Shown one piece after another: positions 22,533-30,342 of a DNA stretch of 31,927 bases. This DNA is from JAGXSE01 sp040757295 (lineage in GTDB: Bacteria; Bacillota; PH28-bin88). Position 1 is the stretch's first letter, and each line of letters opens with the position of its first letter. Below the pieces are notes generated by a model. That model had not been told where the DNA came from. It saw only the letters and a program-made list of their open reading frames with translations, and did no database searches. The DNA is taken from the NCBI GenBank assembly GCA_040757295.1, contig JBFLXH010000028.1, forward strand, positions 1 to 31,927, read 5' to 3'. Position numbers and translations under genes: made by a program.

Positions 22533-25073
22533 TTACTTAACGACAATCCAGGTAGCAACGCCGCTTGCTGTTGCAGCATAGTCAATCTTGGTACCAGCAG
22601 TCAGATCTGCCAGTTTACCGTATGCCGGAGTAGTTCCAGCTACATTGTAAACAACGGTATCGTCGTTGCAAACAATCCATTGACCTGTTGTTAGGCGGAA
22701 GGACTTGGTGGCGAGGTCAACTCTTTCAACTGTGGCAGCAGCAGCAGCAGCCTTAGTGCTTACAATAACAGCATTAGTGCCGATCTTGCCACCAGTTACG
22801 TCAAACTTAACCAGGTCACCGGTTGCCACATTGGCGTAAGCGCTTCCAGCATCAACATCCGCGGTGTATTCATAGTTTGTTACAACACCTTTGACATTGA
22901 CTGACAGGTAGTACTTGCCGCTGTAGTACTTGCCAGTAACTACGCCGTAGGTATCGGCACCGCTAGCACCGAAGGCAACGTCTTGGGCTGGGCCGTTAAC
23001 CACGATAAACTGGATGTAGTTAACGTCTGCCTTCGCAACCATTATAACGGATATTCTCTTGCCATCTGCGTCCGCAGGTGCAAACCCTTTCAAGCCTTCT
23101 TTGAAGTCGGCAGGTTTTACGATGGTGATTTCATCGTTGTCGCTGCCGCCTCTGCGGTCCCAGACCACTGTAGCGTCAGTGATGAACAGGTTCCTGCCTC
23201 CAACAGTTGCCCGGGCCAAATCATTGTCATAGGCGGTCAGGGTCTCGACTGTAGATAGTACGGTTGGAGCGGACAACTTGCCATTAGCTTCCAGGCCGTA
23301 CTTGACAAACTGACCAGCTTCCACGGCAGCCCACTCACTTGCTTTGTTCGGAGCATATGCAACTTTGCTGCCGTTCGAGAGAACAAGCTCAACAGAGGTC
23401 ACTTCCGCTGTTGCACCTACAATTTGCTTGAAGACTTTATTAACTACAGCATACAGGTCGGTAGTTACGCCAACGCCCCTTACATAGACTACTTTACCCA
23501 GTCTATCCAGGCCGACAACGACATCCTTGTCAAACAGGTTCTCTAGGGCAGTAACCGAAGCCATAGGGATATAATTCTCGCCATTGTCAGTAGATAATGT
23601 CGGCTTTGCGGCGCCTCTGCCAGCAAAATTATACTCTTTGCCGCCTACGGTGATTTTGGTCATGTCGGAAGCAACAGATGTAAGTTTGCCGGTTGCGGTG
23701 GCGCTTCTTGCAGTAACGACCACGTCATAGCCGTTAGCGGCAGCAGAACCGGTAGTGAAGGAAATCTGGTCGTTTTCTTTGAGATCGGTTAAGGATACTA
23801 CCTTGCCGTCACGGACAACACGGAAGATCTTGTTGTCACCAGTAAAGTCCGGGATGGTTTGATCCCCAGCGTTCTTTAGGGTCATTGTCTTGGAAACTGG
23901 ATTGTATTCCTTGAAAATACCAGGTAGACCCGGGTTTTCAATCCACAGGTAAACCACTTTGCCGTCTTTATCTAACAGAACACCAGCTTCCTGGATAGAA
24001 GCTACAGGCCTATAGTTAGCGGCAATCTTTTCAAAAACTGCCCAGGTGGAACCACTAGCAGCGGACACTCTTCTTACAGCGTTTGTGTTCAGTTTATAGG
24101 TCTTGTCAGCAATCTTGACTGTCTTTGCAGCATAGTCAACATCCACAAAGTAGTCAACGTTGTCAATTTTAACACCTTTAGTAGATGTCACCGTACGCCC
24201 ATAATTCTGTACCTGGGCCCATACGATTTCGCCGTCTTTGTTGGTTAGGTAGTTAATTACGGTATGGCGAAGTGCAGCGGCGTCAGCTGCGCCAACCAAT
24301 GAAGCGTCCTTTTTCAGCGGAATCCAAGCGCTTTCTGCCGGCGCCACGTCATTAACGGTTACAACCTTAATTTCGAATTGCTCCGTGGTCTTGTTATATT
24401 GCCAAGAAGTAACGATTACATCTTTAACCATGGAAGATTCGAAATTCTCAGCTACCAATGTTTTGGTGCCTTTTGCGAATTTCTCATTGTCCTTGTTCCA
24501 AGTTACAGTTGTAGCATCTAGCACTCTGCTAGCCATTACGAATACGTTTCCGCGCAGAGCAGGAGATTTAGCATCAACTGACAGGCCCTTAGTAACTTCT
24601 AGAGTAGCAGCTTCTACCAGGTAGTTGATGGGCCAGCCGCCAGGAAGCCTGTCGTCATAGCCTAAAAGACGCATTAAAACGGTAACTACTTCAGCATTGG
24701 TAATTCTGTCATTGGGGCGGAAAGTGCCAGCAGGATCGCCTTTCACAAGGCCCTTAGCAGCAGCCATGTTAATCCAACCGGTGTACCAAACGTCTGTCTT
24801 AACATCGCTGAACCGGGAAGGGGTGCCTTTTAAGATCTCAGCACCTTCTTTGTAGCCACCGGCAATAACTGCGATTTTGGCAAATTCGGCACGGGTGATG
24901 TCCCTGTTCAGGCCGAAGGTACCATCGGGATAGCCTTCAATGATACCTAAAGCGTTAAGCCTAGCAGCAGCTCCGTCAGCATCAGCAGGAACATTGGCTG
25001 CTGCCATGGGCACCAGGCTGAAGACGAATGCTAGTGCGATTAATAGTGAGACTAGCTTTTTGTGTCTCTTCAT
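22533..25073 (-). CDS. Probable main S-layer protein with SLH domains
   Basis: An 846-residue exported protein. Signal peptide MKRHKKLVSLLIALAFVFSL to about residue 26 (AAANV). SLH domains at about 28-75, 87-140 and 145-195 (third diverged), with EGYPDGTF and RITNAEVVTVLMRLLG motifs. The remaining 650 residues are beta-rich, low in cysteine and high in Ala, Val, Thr and Asp, typical of a lattice-forming S-layer subunit. ATG at 25073 with AGGGGGAT site. A strong terminator, long upstream leader and even codon use suggest high expression. That it is the main subunit is inferred from architecture. Confidence 0.88.
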   Translation of the reverse strand: MKRHKKLVSLLIALAFVFSLVPMAAANVPADADGAAARLNALGIIEGYPDGTFGLNRDITRAEFAKIAVIAGGYKEGAEILKGTPSRFSDVKTDVWYTGWINMAAAKGLVKGDPAGTFRPNDRITNAEVVTVLMRLLGYDDRLPGGWPINYLVEAATLEVTKGLSVDAKSPALRGNVFVMASRVLDATTVTWNKDNEKFAKGTKTLVAENFESSMVKDVIVTSWQYNKTTEQFEIKVVTVNDVAPAESAWIPLKKDASLVGAADAAALRHTVINYLTNKDGEIVWAQVQNYGRTVTSTKGVKIDNVDYFVDVDYAAKTVKIADKTYKLNTNAVRRVSAASGSTWAVFEKIAANYRPVASIQEAGVLLDKDGKVVYLWIENPGLPGIFKEYNPVSKTMTLKNAGDQTIPDFTGDNKIFRVVRDGKVVSLTDLKENDQISFTTGSAAANGYDVVVTARSATATGKLTSVASDMTKITVGGKEYNFAGRGAAKPTLSTDNGENYIPMASVTALENLFDKDVVVGLDRLGKVVYVRGVGVTTDLYAVVNKVFKQIVGATAEVTSVELVLSNGSKVAYAPNKASEWAAVEAGQFVKYGLEANGKLSAPTVLSTVETLTAYDNDLARATVGGRNLFITDATVVWDRRGGSDNDEITIVKPADFKEGLKGFAPADADGKRISVIMVAKADVNYIQFIVVNGPAQDVAFGASGADTYGVVTGKYYSGKYYLSVNVKGVVTNYEYTADVDAGSAYANVATGDLVKFDVTGGKIGTNAVIVSTKAAAAAATVERVDLATKSFRLTTGQWIVCNDDTVVYNVAGTTPAYGKLADLTAGTKIDYAATASGVATWIVVK

Positions 25074-25420
25074 TCTTTCTAAATCCCCCTTTTTTTCTCG
25101 GTCTCTCCAAAACTTCTAAACTACGGGCACCTTGTTTACTTTAGATAATTCCGGACGCGGCCCTCACTCCTTTCCCTTATGATGTATGCAATTAACCAAA
25201 AGGCTTTGGATATATTACCAGCGCTTGGGGGCCTTTTACCAGGGTGTCTGGGCCGCCGGCGCCAATAACCGGATTGAAATGGGAGGCATGTTCGATGCTT
25301 TTACATACATAAATACGCGCCGGGGAAAATAAAACTTGCAGGTTTTTTTAATTTTTTTTGAGATTTTTTGTAGCAGGTATTCAGTAAATTTCTTGCTTCG
25401 GAAACGCCCCGGACAGACTA
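25074..25420 (-). other. Long upstream region of the S-layer gene
   Basis: No gene is supportable here. The minus strand is likely promoter plus untranslated leader for the S-layer gene, and contains a T/A-rich tract at 25340-25375. I could not fix the promoter; TGGTAATAT near 25212-25220 is a weak extended -10 candidate. Confidence 0.4.
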
Positions 25421-25514
25421 TAAACCGCCAGAACGAACAGGTGCGCCTTCTGCCATACCAGTAAGTCTTCAAAGGTTTTCGCCGGTTCTCTCATTCTAAC
25501 TCCTGACTACTGAC
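25421..25514. repeat. Dispersed ~95-bp repeat, copy 1
   Basis: From TAAACCGC to CTGACTACTGAC this stretch matches 30206-30312 at roughly four of five positions. It covers the last codons and stop of the TagA-type glycosyltransferase gene. Confidence 0.8.
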
Positions 25515-26236
25515 TTGGAAGCGGCTTTTAAGACGGCCAGGGTGAATTTGGGCAGGGCCAGCATGCGGCGGGCCCGCCAGGGTTCTTTTAAAAGCCTGTA
25601 GAGCCACTCCATCTTTAATTTCTGGAAGGCTGCGGGGGCTCTTTTGACCCGGCCTGACAATACGTCCAGGGTGCCGCCTACGCCGATGGAGACAGGGACA
25701 TTAAGCCCGGCAAGGTGCTGGCGGATCCAGTGCTCCTGCCGGGGAGCCCCCAAGGCTACCAGGAGGATGTGGGGCTTTTTGGCTTTAATATCAACCAGAA
25801 GGTGGTGTTTATCCTGTTCGGATAAGTACCCGTGGCTGGTACCGGCAATGATTAAGCCGGGGTGCTGTTCCTTCAACCGCCGGGCGGCTTCCTCGGCCAC
25901 GCCGGGCTTGCCGCCGTAAAAGTAGAGGGACCAGCCTTTTTGGGCAGCCAGGGGCAGGAGGGCCTGCACCAGGTCGATGCCGGTTACCCTTTCCGGCACA
26001 GGGGTACCCAGTTTTTTGGCCGCCCACACCACCCCGGAGCCGTCCGGGGTGACCAGGTGGGCCTGGTCGATAATTTCTTTCAAAGAAGGCTCCTGCCAGG
26101 CCCGGTGGATGATCTCGGCATTCAGGGTGATCACATGGCGGGGTTTGCCTTCCTGAATAAATCCTTCTATGATATTAAGGGTTTCCGGCATGGTGACGGC
26201 GTCCACCCGGACGCCGAGGATGGAGACTTTTTTCAT
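25496..26236 (-). CDS. WecG/TagA/CpsF-family glycosyltransferase
   Basis: A 246-residue GT26 enzyme. In wall teichoic acid synthesis TagA adds ManNAc to lipid-linked GlcNAc; relatives make other lipid-linked disaccharides. Seen: ITLNAEI at 36-42, TPDGSG at 63-68 with the proposed base Asp65, RVTGIDL at 83-89, LYFYGGKPG near 104-112, and GAPRQEHWI near 163-171. The basic C-terminus (KMEWLYRLLKEPWRARRM) is the membrane-associating tail. ATG at 26236, 13 nt after the LCP gene, so the two are an operon. The last codons lie within a dispersed repeat. Confidence 0.92.
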   Translation of the reverse strand: MKKVSILGVRVDAVTMPETLNIIEGFIQEGKPRHVITLNAEIIHRAWQEPSLKEIIDQAHLVTPDGSGVVWAAKKLGTPVPERVTGIDLVQALLPLAAQKGWSLYFYGGKPGVAEEAARRLKEQHPGLIIAGTSHGYLSEQDKHHLLVDIKAKKPHILLVALGAPRQEHWIRQHLAGLNVPVSIGVGGTLDVLSGRVKRAPAAFQKLKMEWLYRLLKEPWRARRMLALPKFTLAVLKAASKSVVRS

Positions 26237-26249
26237 TAATATTCACCTG

Positions 26250-27212
26250 CTAATTTTTTAGGGCCGCCTGTTTGTTGGTTATTTGCTCAACAGTCTGCCG
26301 GGTGCGGTCATCGGAAGGCACCCAGTAGCTGATGCCGTTGATGTAGCGGGGGTCTCCCGGCAGCATTACGGTTTCCAGGTTGGCCGAGCCGGCTTCCAGG
26401 AAGATTTTGGCGAGGCCGATCATTTCCTGCAGGCCCAGGTTGGTCTTTATATGGCTGTATACCTCCCTGGCCATCTGGGGCAGTTTTAAGATCGTAGTCA
26501 CTTTAAAGGCCTGTTCGCTCAATGCCCCTAAAAACTTCTGCTGCCGGCGGATGCGGGTAATGTCATCCCCGTCGGTCCGGTAGCGCACGTACTGGAGGGC
26601 CTTGTCGCCGTCCAGGATCTGCTTGCCCGGGTAGAGGTCGATCCCTTCCAGGTCGTAGTACATGCGTTTTTCCACTTCATACTCCACGCCCCCCAGGATG
26701 TCGATGACGGCCCGGAAGGCGTCGAAGTTAACCTGCACATACTTGCTAATGGGGACATCCAAAAGCGCGGAAACAGTTTCGGTTAAGAGCTTTGCCCCGC
26801 CGTAGGCGTGGGCATGGTTCAGCTTCTCATGCCCCCGGCCGGGAATCTGCACATAGGTGTCCCGGGGAATGGACAGGATCTGCAGCTTGGAGCTCGCGGG
26901 GTCCAGGAAGGCCACCATGATGGTGTCGGCCCGGGCGGGTTCTTTTGCCCGCTGGTCGGCGCCAATTAACAGGATGGCAGCCCAGTTATCTTTTGCCCCC
27001 TTATCCTGCCCCGCGGACTTGTTGGCTGTTTTTTGGGCTGCCCGGCGTAAAACATCGTCGGAATACTGGTAGGCAGCGTAAGCTACCGCCATAAATACCA
27101 AAAGGCAGGCGGCAACCACCGGCAAAAAGAGGCTCCTTTTCTTTTTCTGCCTGTGCCTGGGCGGGCGGCCCCAAAACTCTTCATAATCAAAATCGTCGTT
27201 ATCTTTGGGCAC
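26250..27212 (-). CDS. LytR-CpsA-Psr (LCP) family glycopolymer transferase
   Basis: A 320-residue membrane-anchored enzyme: cytoplasmic basic N-terminus, one membrane helix at about 27-48, then the LCP domain outside. The phosphate-binding residues are present: LLIGADQR, ADTIMV, LSIPRDTYV, and RYRTDGDDITRIRRQQ. LCP proteins transfer lipid-linked wall polymers to peptidoglycan. GTG at 27212 is the start. The following TagA-type gene supports a wall-glycopolymer role, perhaps the polysaccharide bound by the SLH proteins in this window. Confidence 0.94.
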   Translation of the reverse strand: MPKDNDDFDYEEFWGRPPRHRQKKKRSLFLPVVAACLLVFMAVAYAAYQYSDDVLRRAAQKTANKSAGQDKGAKDNWAAILLIGADQRAKEPARADTIMVAFLDPASSKLQILSIPRDTYVQIPGRGHEKLNHAHAYGGAKLLTETVSALLDVPISKYVQVNFDAFRAVIDILGGVEYEVEKRMYYDLEGIDLYPGKQILDGDKALQYVRYRTDGDDITRIRRQQKFLGALSEQAFKVTTILKLPQMAREVYSHIKTNLGLQEMIGLAKIFLEAGSANLETVMLPGDPRYINGISYWVPSDDRTRQTVEQITNKQAALKN

Positions 27213-27277
27213 CTGCTAACAACCCCTTTTATCTTCGCATGTTAGTAAAGACGTTTAACCGCGGTCATTTGTTCCTG

Positions 27278-27895
27278 TTAGGGATAGACGATTACCGTCT
27301 GGGTGGCCGGCTGCCAGTCAAACCTGGCCCCTAACAGCTCCCCAACAGCCCGCAGGGGGATCATGGTGCGGCCGTTGACCAGCTGGGGCGCTACCTCCAG
27401 TTTAACCGGATTCCCGCTAAGTTTAGCCGTGGTCTGGCCGATAACCAGGGCAACCTCCCGCTCCCGCAGGCGGTAGGTGACCTCTTGGCTGGCCTGGTTC
27501 CAACCTACCTGGGCCCCCAGGGCTTCCCCCAGGAAACGGAAGGGAACCATGGTGCGGCCCTGGGTCAGGAAAGGAGCTACATCCAGGGTATAGGCCGTCT
27601 GGCCGACATAAGCGGTGGGCTGGCCGATGGTGAGGAATACCGGCTGGGGCCGGCTGGCCTTGACCTTGGCCAATCTTTTCTCCAGTTCCGCCACCTGGGC
27701 GCTAAGCTGTTCAATGGCCGTAGAGACCCCTGCCAGTTCCTGGGCCAAGTAAAGCCGGACATAACCCCTGGTGACCAGGGGGTCTTCCTTACTGCCCGGT
27801 TCGGGCTGGTTGGCCAGGGCCAATCCCCCTGCATAGGCCAAGGAGATGGCCATAATAAGTGCCAAAGGTTTTTTTATCCAAAGGGGCTTCTGCAT
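27278..27895 (-). CDS. Exported protein with copper-amine-oxidase-N-like repeats
   Basis: A 205-residue protein: signal peptide or anchor at about 1-28, a coiled coil at about 55-80 (QLSAQVAELEKRLAKVKAS), then two copper amine oxidase N-terminal-like repeats. Each contains the signature GRTMVPFRFLGEALGAQVGW or GRTMIPLRAVGELLGARFDW. These stalk domains occur in many Firmicute wall proteins and do not imply amine oxidase activity. ATG at 27895 with GGAGG 5 nt upstream. It lies 65 nt before the LCP gene and may be cotranscribed with it. Confidence 0.9.
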   Translation of the reverse strand: MQKPLWIKKPLALIMAISLAYAGGLALANQPEPGSKEDPLVTRGYVRLYLAQELAGVSTAIEQLSAQVAELEKRLAKVKASRPQPVFLTIGQPTAYVGQTAYTLDVAPFLTQGRTMVPFRFLGEALGAQVGWNQASQEVTYRLREREVALVIGQTTAKLSGNPVKLEVAPQLVNGRTMIPLRAVGELLGARFDWQPATQTVIVYP

Positions 27896-28068
27896 CTGGT
27901 CCTCCGCAATTATTATCAGTATAGCAAAAAAAGTCAATTATGTTTTGCCTGGGCGATGGTTTTTTGTCCTCGTTTTTGTCCTCGTTGTATTTCAGGTATA
28001 ATCTTCGACAACAAGGGTGGTTTTCCTGTCCGTTAAAAATGCAAATCTGCTGGAACCCAAGGAAATAA

Positions 28069-28175
28069 TATACTCGGCAAGGGGATAAAATTGCATTATC
28101 ATAATGAAGCCGAGTATGAAATTCGCTTTGAGGCCACGGTAAATCAATGAATAATTAGTGGCCTTGCTCATTATA
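28069..28175. repeat. 104-bp double-hairpin repeat, copy D
   Basis: Differs from copies B and C at about four positions, including one extra A after CGGC. The outer pair of stem 2 is G-T (wobble). It lies in the divergent spacer between 27895 and 28502. Confidence 0.93.
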
Positions 28176-28401
28176 GTACAAAATTTTTGGAATTAAATCC
28201 CCCTCGCCGGATGCAAAAGCATAAAAGGTAATTTTGCCAAAACCACATGACGGAAATTGTCATTTGTCCCAGTTTTCGGCCATTCTTATTACCTATGATG
28301 AAATTAAAAATTTTTTTTAAAGGTTGCAGGAATTCTTGCAGGAGCGTTGAATATAATCCAGCAAAACAAAGTCAGGCGGGTAAGATTGTGCGCTGTTTCA
28401 C
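28176..28401. other. Divergent spacer
   Basis: AT-rich stretch with no gene. With copy D of the repeat it makes up most of the 600-bp gap between the oppositely oriented genes at 27895 and 28502. Confidence 0.4.
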
Positions 28402-28429
28402 TTGATACATAGTTTAATAGCAGTATTAT
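28402..28429 (+). promoter_or_regulatory. Possible sigma-A promoter of the small gene at 28502
   Basis: TTGATA at 28402-28407 and TATTAT at 28424-28429 with a 16-nt spacer. Spacer is one base short of optimum. Confidence 0.5.
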
Positions 28430-28501
28430 TTTTTACGCGGCTTGTACTTGTACTCACATTCTTAGGCAGGAAAGTGTTTATGAAAGGAGGCGTTGGAAAG
28501 G

Positions 28502-28675
28502 ATGAGAGACACCACCACCTTACTCCAAAGAGAGCGTAATTACCTGTTAAAGCAGTGGATCAACGCCCGGGAGACAGAAAAGGCCCGCATCCTGATCAGG
28601 CTGATGGATATTGACGACCAGCTGGATGTTGACAAGAAGATGCCGGTGCAAAAACCCCGCAAGAAAGTCGTCTAA
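28502..28675 (+). CDS. Small charged protein of unknown function
   Basis: A 57-residue protein, the only convincing plus-strand gene. It reads MRDTTTLLQRERNYLLKQWI, continues with a helical RETEKARILIRLMDIDDQLD segment, and ends with a basic tail (KPRKKVV). AAAGGAGG lies 11 nt before the ATG; an in-frame TTG at 28493 is only 2 nt from that site and is rejected. A promoter-like sequence lies upstream and a terminator downstream, so it looks like a complete one-gene unit. Function not recognised. Confidence 0.7.
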   Translation: MRDTTTLLQRERNYLLKQWINARETEKARILIRLMDIDDQLDVDKKMPVQKPRKKVV

Positions 28676-28720
28676 GCCTCTGGTTAGAAGTATCAATTAA
28701 AAGTTGTTTTGCCTAATTCT

Positions 28721-28745
28721 GGCGCAGGGCTAATTAGCCTGCGCC
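28721..28745. terminator. Shared hairpin terminator between convergent genes
   Basis: GGCGCAG and CTGCGCC flank the palindrome GCTAATTAGC with one bulged G. On the plus strand ATTTTG follows, serving the small gene at 28502. It overlaps the last codons of the minus-strand gene at 28730. Confidence 0.75.
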
Positions 28746-29752
28746 ATTTTGCTGCCTGTATTGGTCAGGTGGTAAAGGATACTGCCCAGCCATTCCTCTG
28801 GCACTACCCGGGCAGTCCTCCCCTGCCAGGGCGCCGGAACTGTGGGGGCCAGGATCTTGGGAATGGCCCTGGTGTCTACCCCCCGGGCAATCTTGTAGTG
28901 GAGCCAGAGGTTTTCAGGGTTAATGGCGAAATCGGTTTCCAGGTAGCGCCAGAAAGTCAGCACAAGCTTGGGCAGGTGGAAAAAGTAGACCTGGGGCCTG
29001 GTCAGTTCGGCCAAAAGGGCGCCCATAATTTTTTCGTCGGCCGGGGTGACTTCCATGGTAAACAGGTCTTCCAGCTCCACCTTTTTATCGTTGACCACAA
29101 TGGGATTAATAAACTTCTCCACTTCCTGCAGGACCCTCCGGTCAATGCGGATATAATAGTCCAGTTCCACTGAAAGGGCTTCGTTTGCGGCCTTGACCAG
29201 ACCTTGGGGCCCTTCCTCCTGAAAAATGGTTTCCAGGGAGCGGGCCTGCCGGAGGGGCTTGCCGGGCACTGGCCGTTCAGGCGGGAAAAAGGTGTCGGTT
29301 GGAAAAAATACGGCGGCCGACTGGTAGCGGTCCCGGTAATTAATGCTGTAAACAGCGGCCATCAAGAGTTCCTGTTGGCTGGCCCCGATGAACAATACAT
29401 TCAGGTTTTTTGTTAAGGGGTTAAGCCGGGGGTAGTCAGGGTAAACCTCATCCTCTGCCAGGTTTCCGTCAGGTTCTTTCACCGGACCTTTCTCCCCCTT
29501 GGCAGGGATTGGGGCAGTCCCCGGAGGGCCCGCTGAATTAAGGGATGGCCTGAATCCCGTTAAGGGAATGGGCTCCGGTTCCATCAGGTCATGGAGCTGG
29601 CCGCCAGCAAAGGGTTGTTCTTGATCTGCCAGGGGATTGGCCGTTTCCTCAGAAACGGCGCCGGGTATTTGCTCCTCATGGCTTTGCTCCCGTTCCACGA
29701 GCAAAAACTGGCAGAGAGACAGTATTACCAATAACAAGAAAATGCGCTTCAA
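28730..29752 (-). CDS. Divergent LCP-like membrane protein
   Basis: A 340-residue protein. TTG at 29752 (GGAGG 7 nt upstream) begins LKRIFLLLVILSLCQFLLV, a membrane anchor. A Pro/Glu-rich linker follows to about residue 120, then NVLFIGASQQ, AAVFFPTDTFF, and ELDYYIRIDR, which follow the order and spacing of LytR-CpsA-Psr domains. The catalytic set is lost: the Asp and Arg of the GxDxR motif are Ser and Glu or absent, and the Arg of PRDT is Thr. A non-enzymatic LCP relative is the best guess. The frame stays open upstream to 30064 but that part lacks a ribosome site. Confidence 0.7.
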   Translation of the reverse strand: MKRIFLLLVILSLCQFLLVEREQSHEEQIPGAVSEETANPLADQEQPFAGGQLHDLMEPEPIPLTGFRPSLNSAGPPGTAPIPAKGEKGPVKEPDGNLAEDEVYPDYPRLNPLTKNLNVLFIGASQQELLMAAVYSINYRDRYQSAAVFFPTDTFFPPERPVPGKPLRQARSLETIFQEEGPQGLVKAANEALSVELDYYIRIDRRVLQEVEKFINPIVVNDKKVELEDLFTMEVTPADEKIMGALLAELTRPQVYFFHLPKLVLTFWRYLETDFAINPENLWLHYKIARGVDTRAIPKILAPTVPAPWQGRTARVVPEEWLGSILYHLTNTGSKMAQAN

Positions 29753-30205
29753 ACTTAGGACCTCCGTCGTAATCTTTAGGATAGCCAGACCAATTGTTGG
29801 CTTGCCGAGGCGTACCACAAGGAGTTTGTTTGAGCCGAGTGAACCAGCAAGCCGAGCTGAATATGAGGCCGGAGAGCCGGCCAAGCGGCAGGACGCCGCG
29901 AGTGGGCACAGGAGAGCAGGACCTTGAATGTGTCCGGAGCCTGGCGAAGGATGAAACATGAAGCCGGCTTGCTCCACGAAAGGGAATGACGGCGATGGTA
30001 CCCTCGGCACGAATACGATAATACCCCGGGAAACGAAAATAAAGGGCTGCGAGCCCTTTACCATTATTACCTGTTCCTACCCACCCTATACGGTGGCATA
30101 GCAATCCTATTAAATTATGTTACTGTTCAGGTATTCAGAATTCAGGGTGCCCCGCGAATATGCCTCCAGCAGTTTACTAACCTCATGCGAAAGAAGTTTC
30201 AGAGA
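29753..30205. other. GC-rich region with stable hairpins, no gene
   Basis: The plus strand holds GGCCGGAGAGCCGGCC (29867-29882) and GCGGCAGGACGCCGC (29885-29899) two bases apart, GGCTTGC (29799) complementary to GCAAGCC (29847), and GCCGAG three times. No protein frame here has a start site. It could be an unrecognised RNA, the long leader of the gene at 28730, or a relic. Confidence 0.4.
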
Positions 30206-30335
30206 TAAACCGCAAGCACGAACAAGTGTGCCTTCTGCCTACCGGCAAATCTTCAAATGTTTCCGCCGGTTCTCTCACCCTGGCTCCTGGCTCCTGGCTC
30301 CTGACTACTGACTCCTGGCTCCTGCCTCCTGAGTA
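30206..30335. repeat. Dispersed repeat, copy 2, with 7-bp tandem tail
   Basis: Matches 25421-25514, then continues as a run of (GGCTCCT)-like units from about 30279 to 30330. It lies just beyond the 3' end of the mbl-type gene. A microsatellite-like tail differs in length between the two copies. Confidence 0.8.
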
Positions 30336-30342
30336 CTTGATC

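Noticed and set aside
29753..30064. N-terminal extension of the LCP-like protein by 104 codons
   Set aside because: No ribosome site, unlike composition, and a TTG with GGAGG directly before the membrane segment gives a better start.
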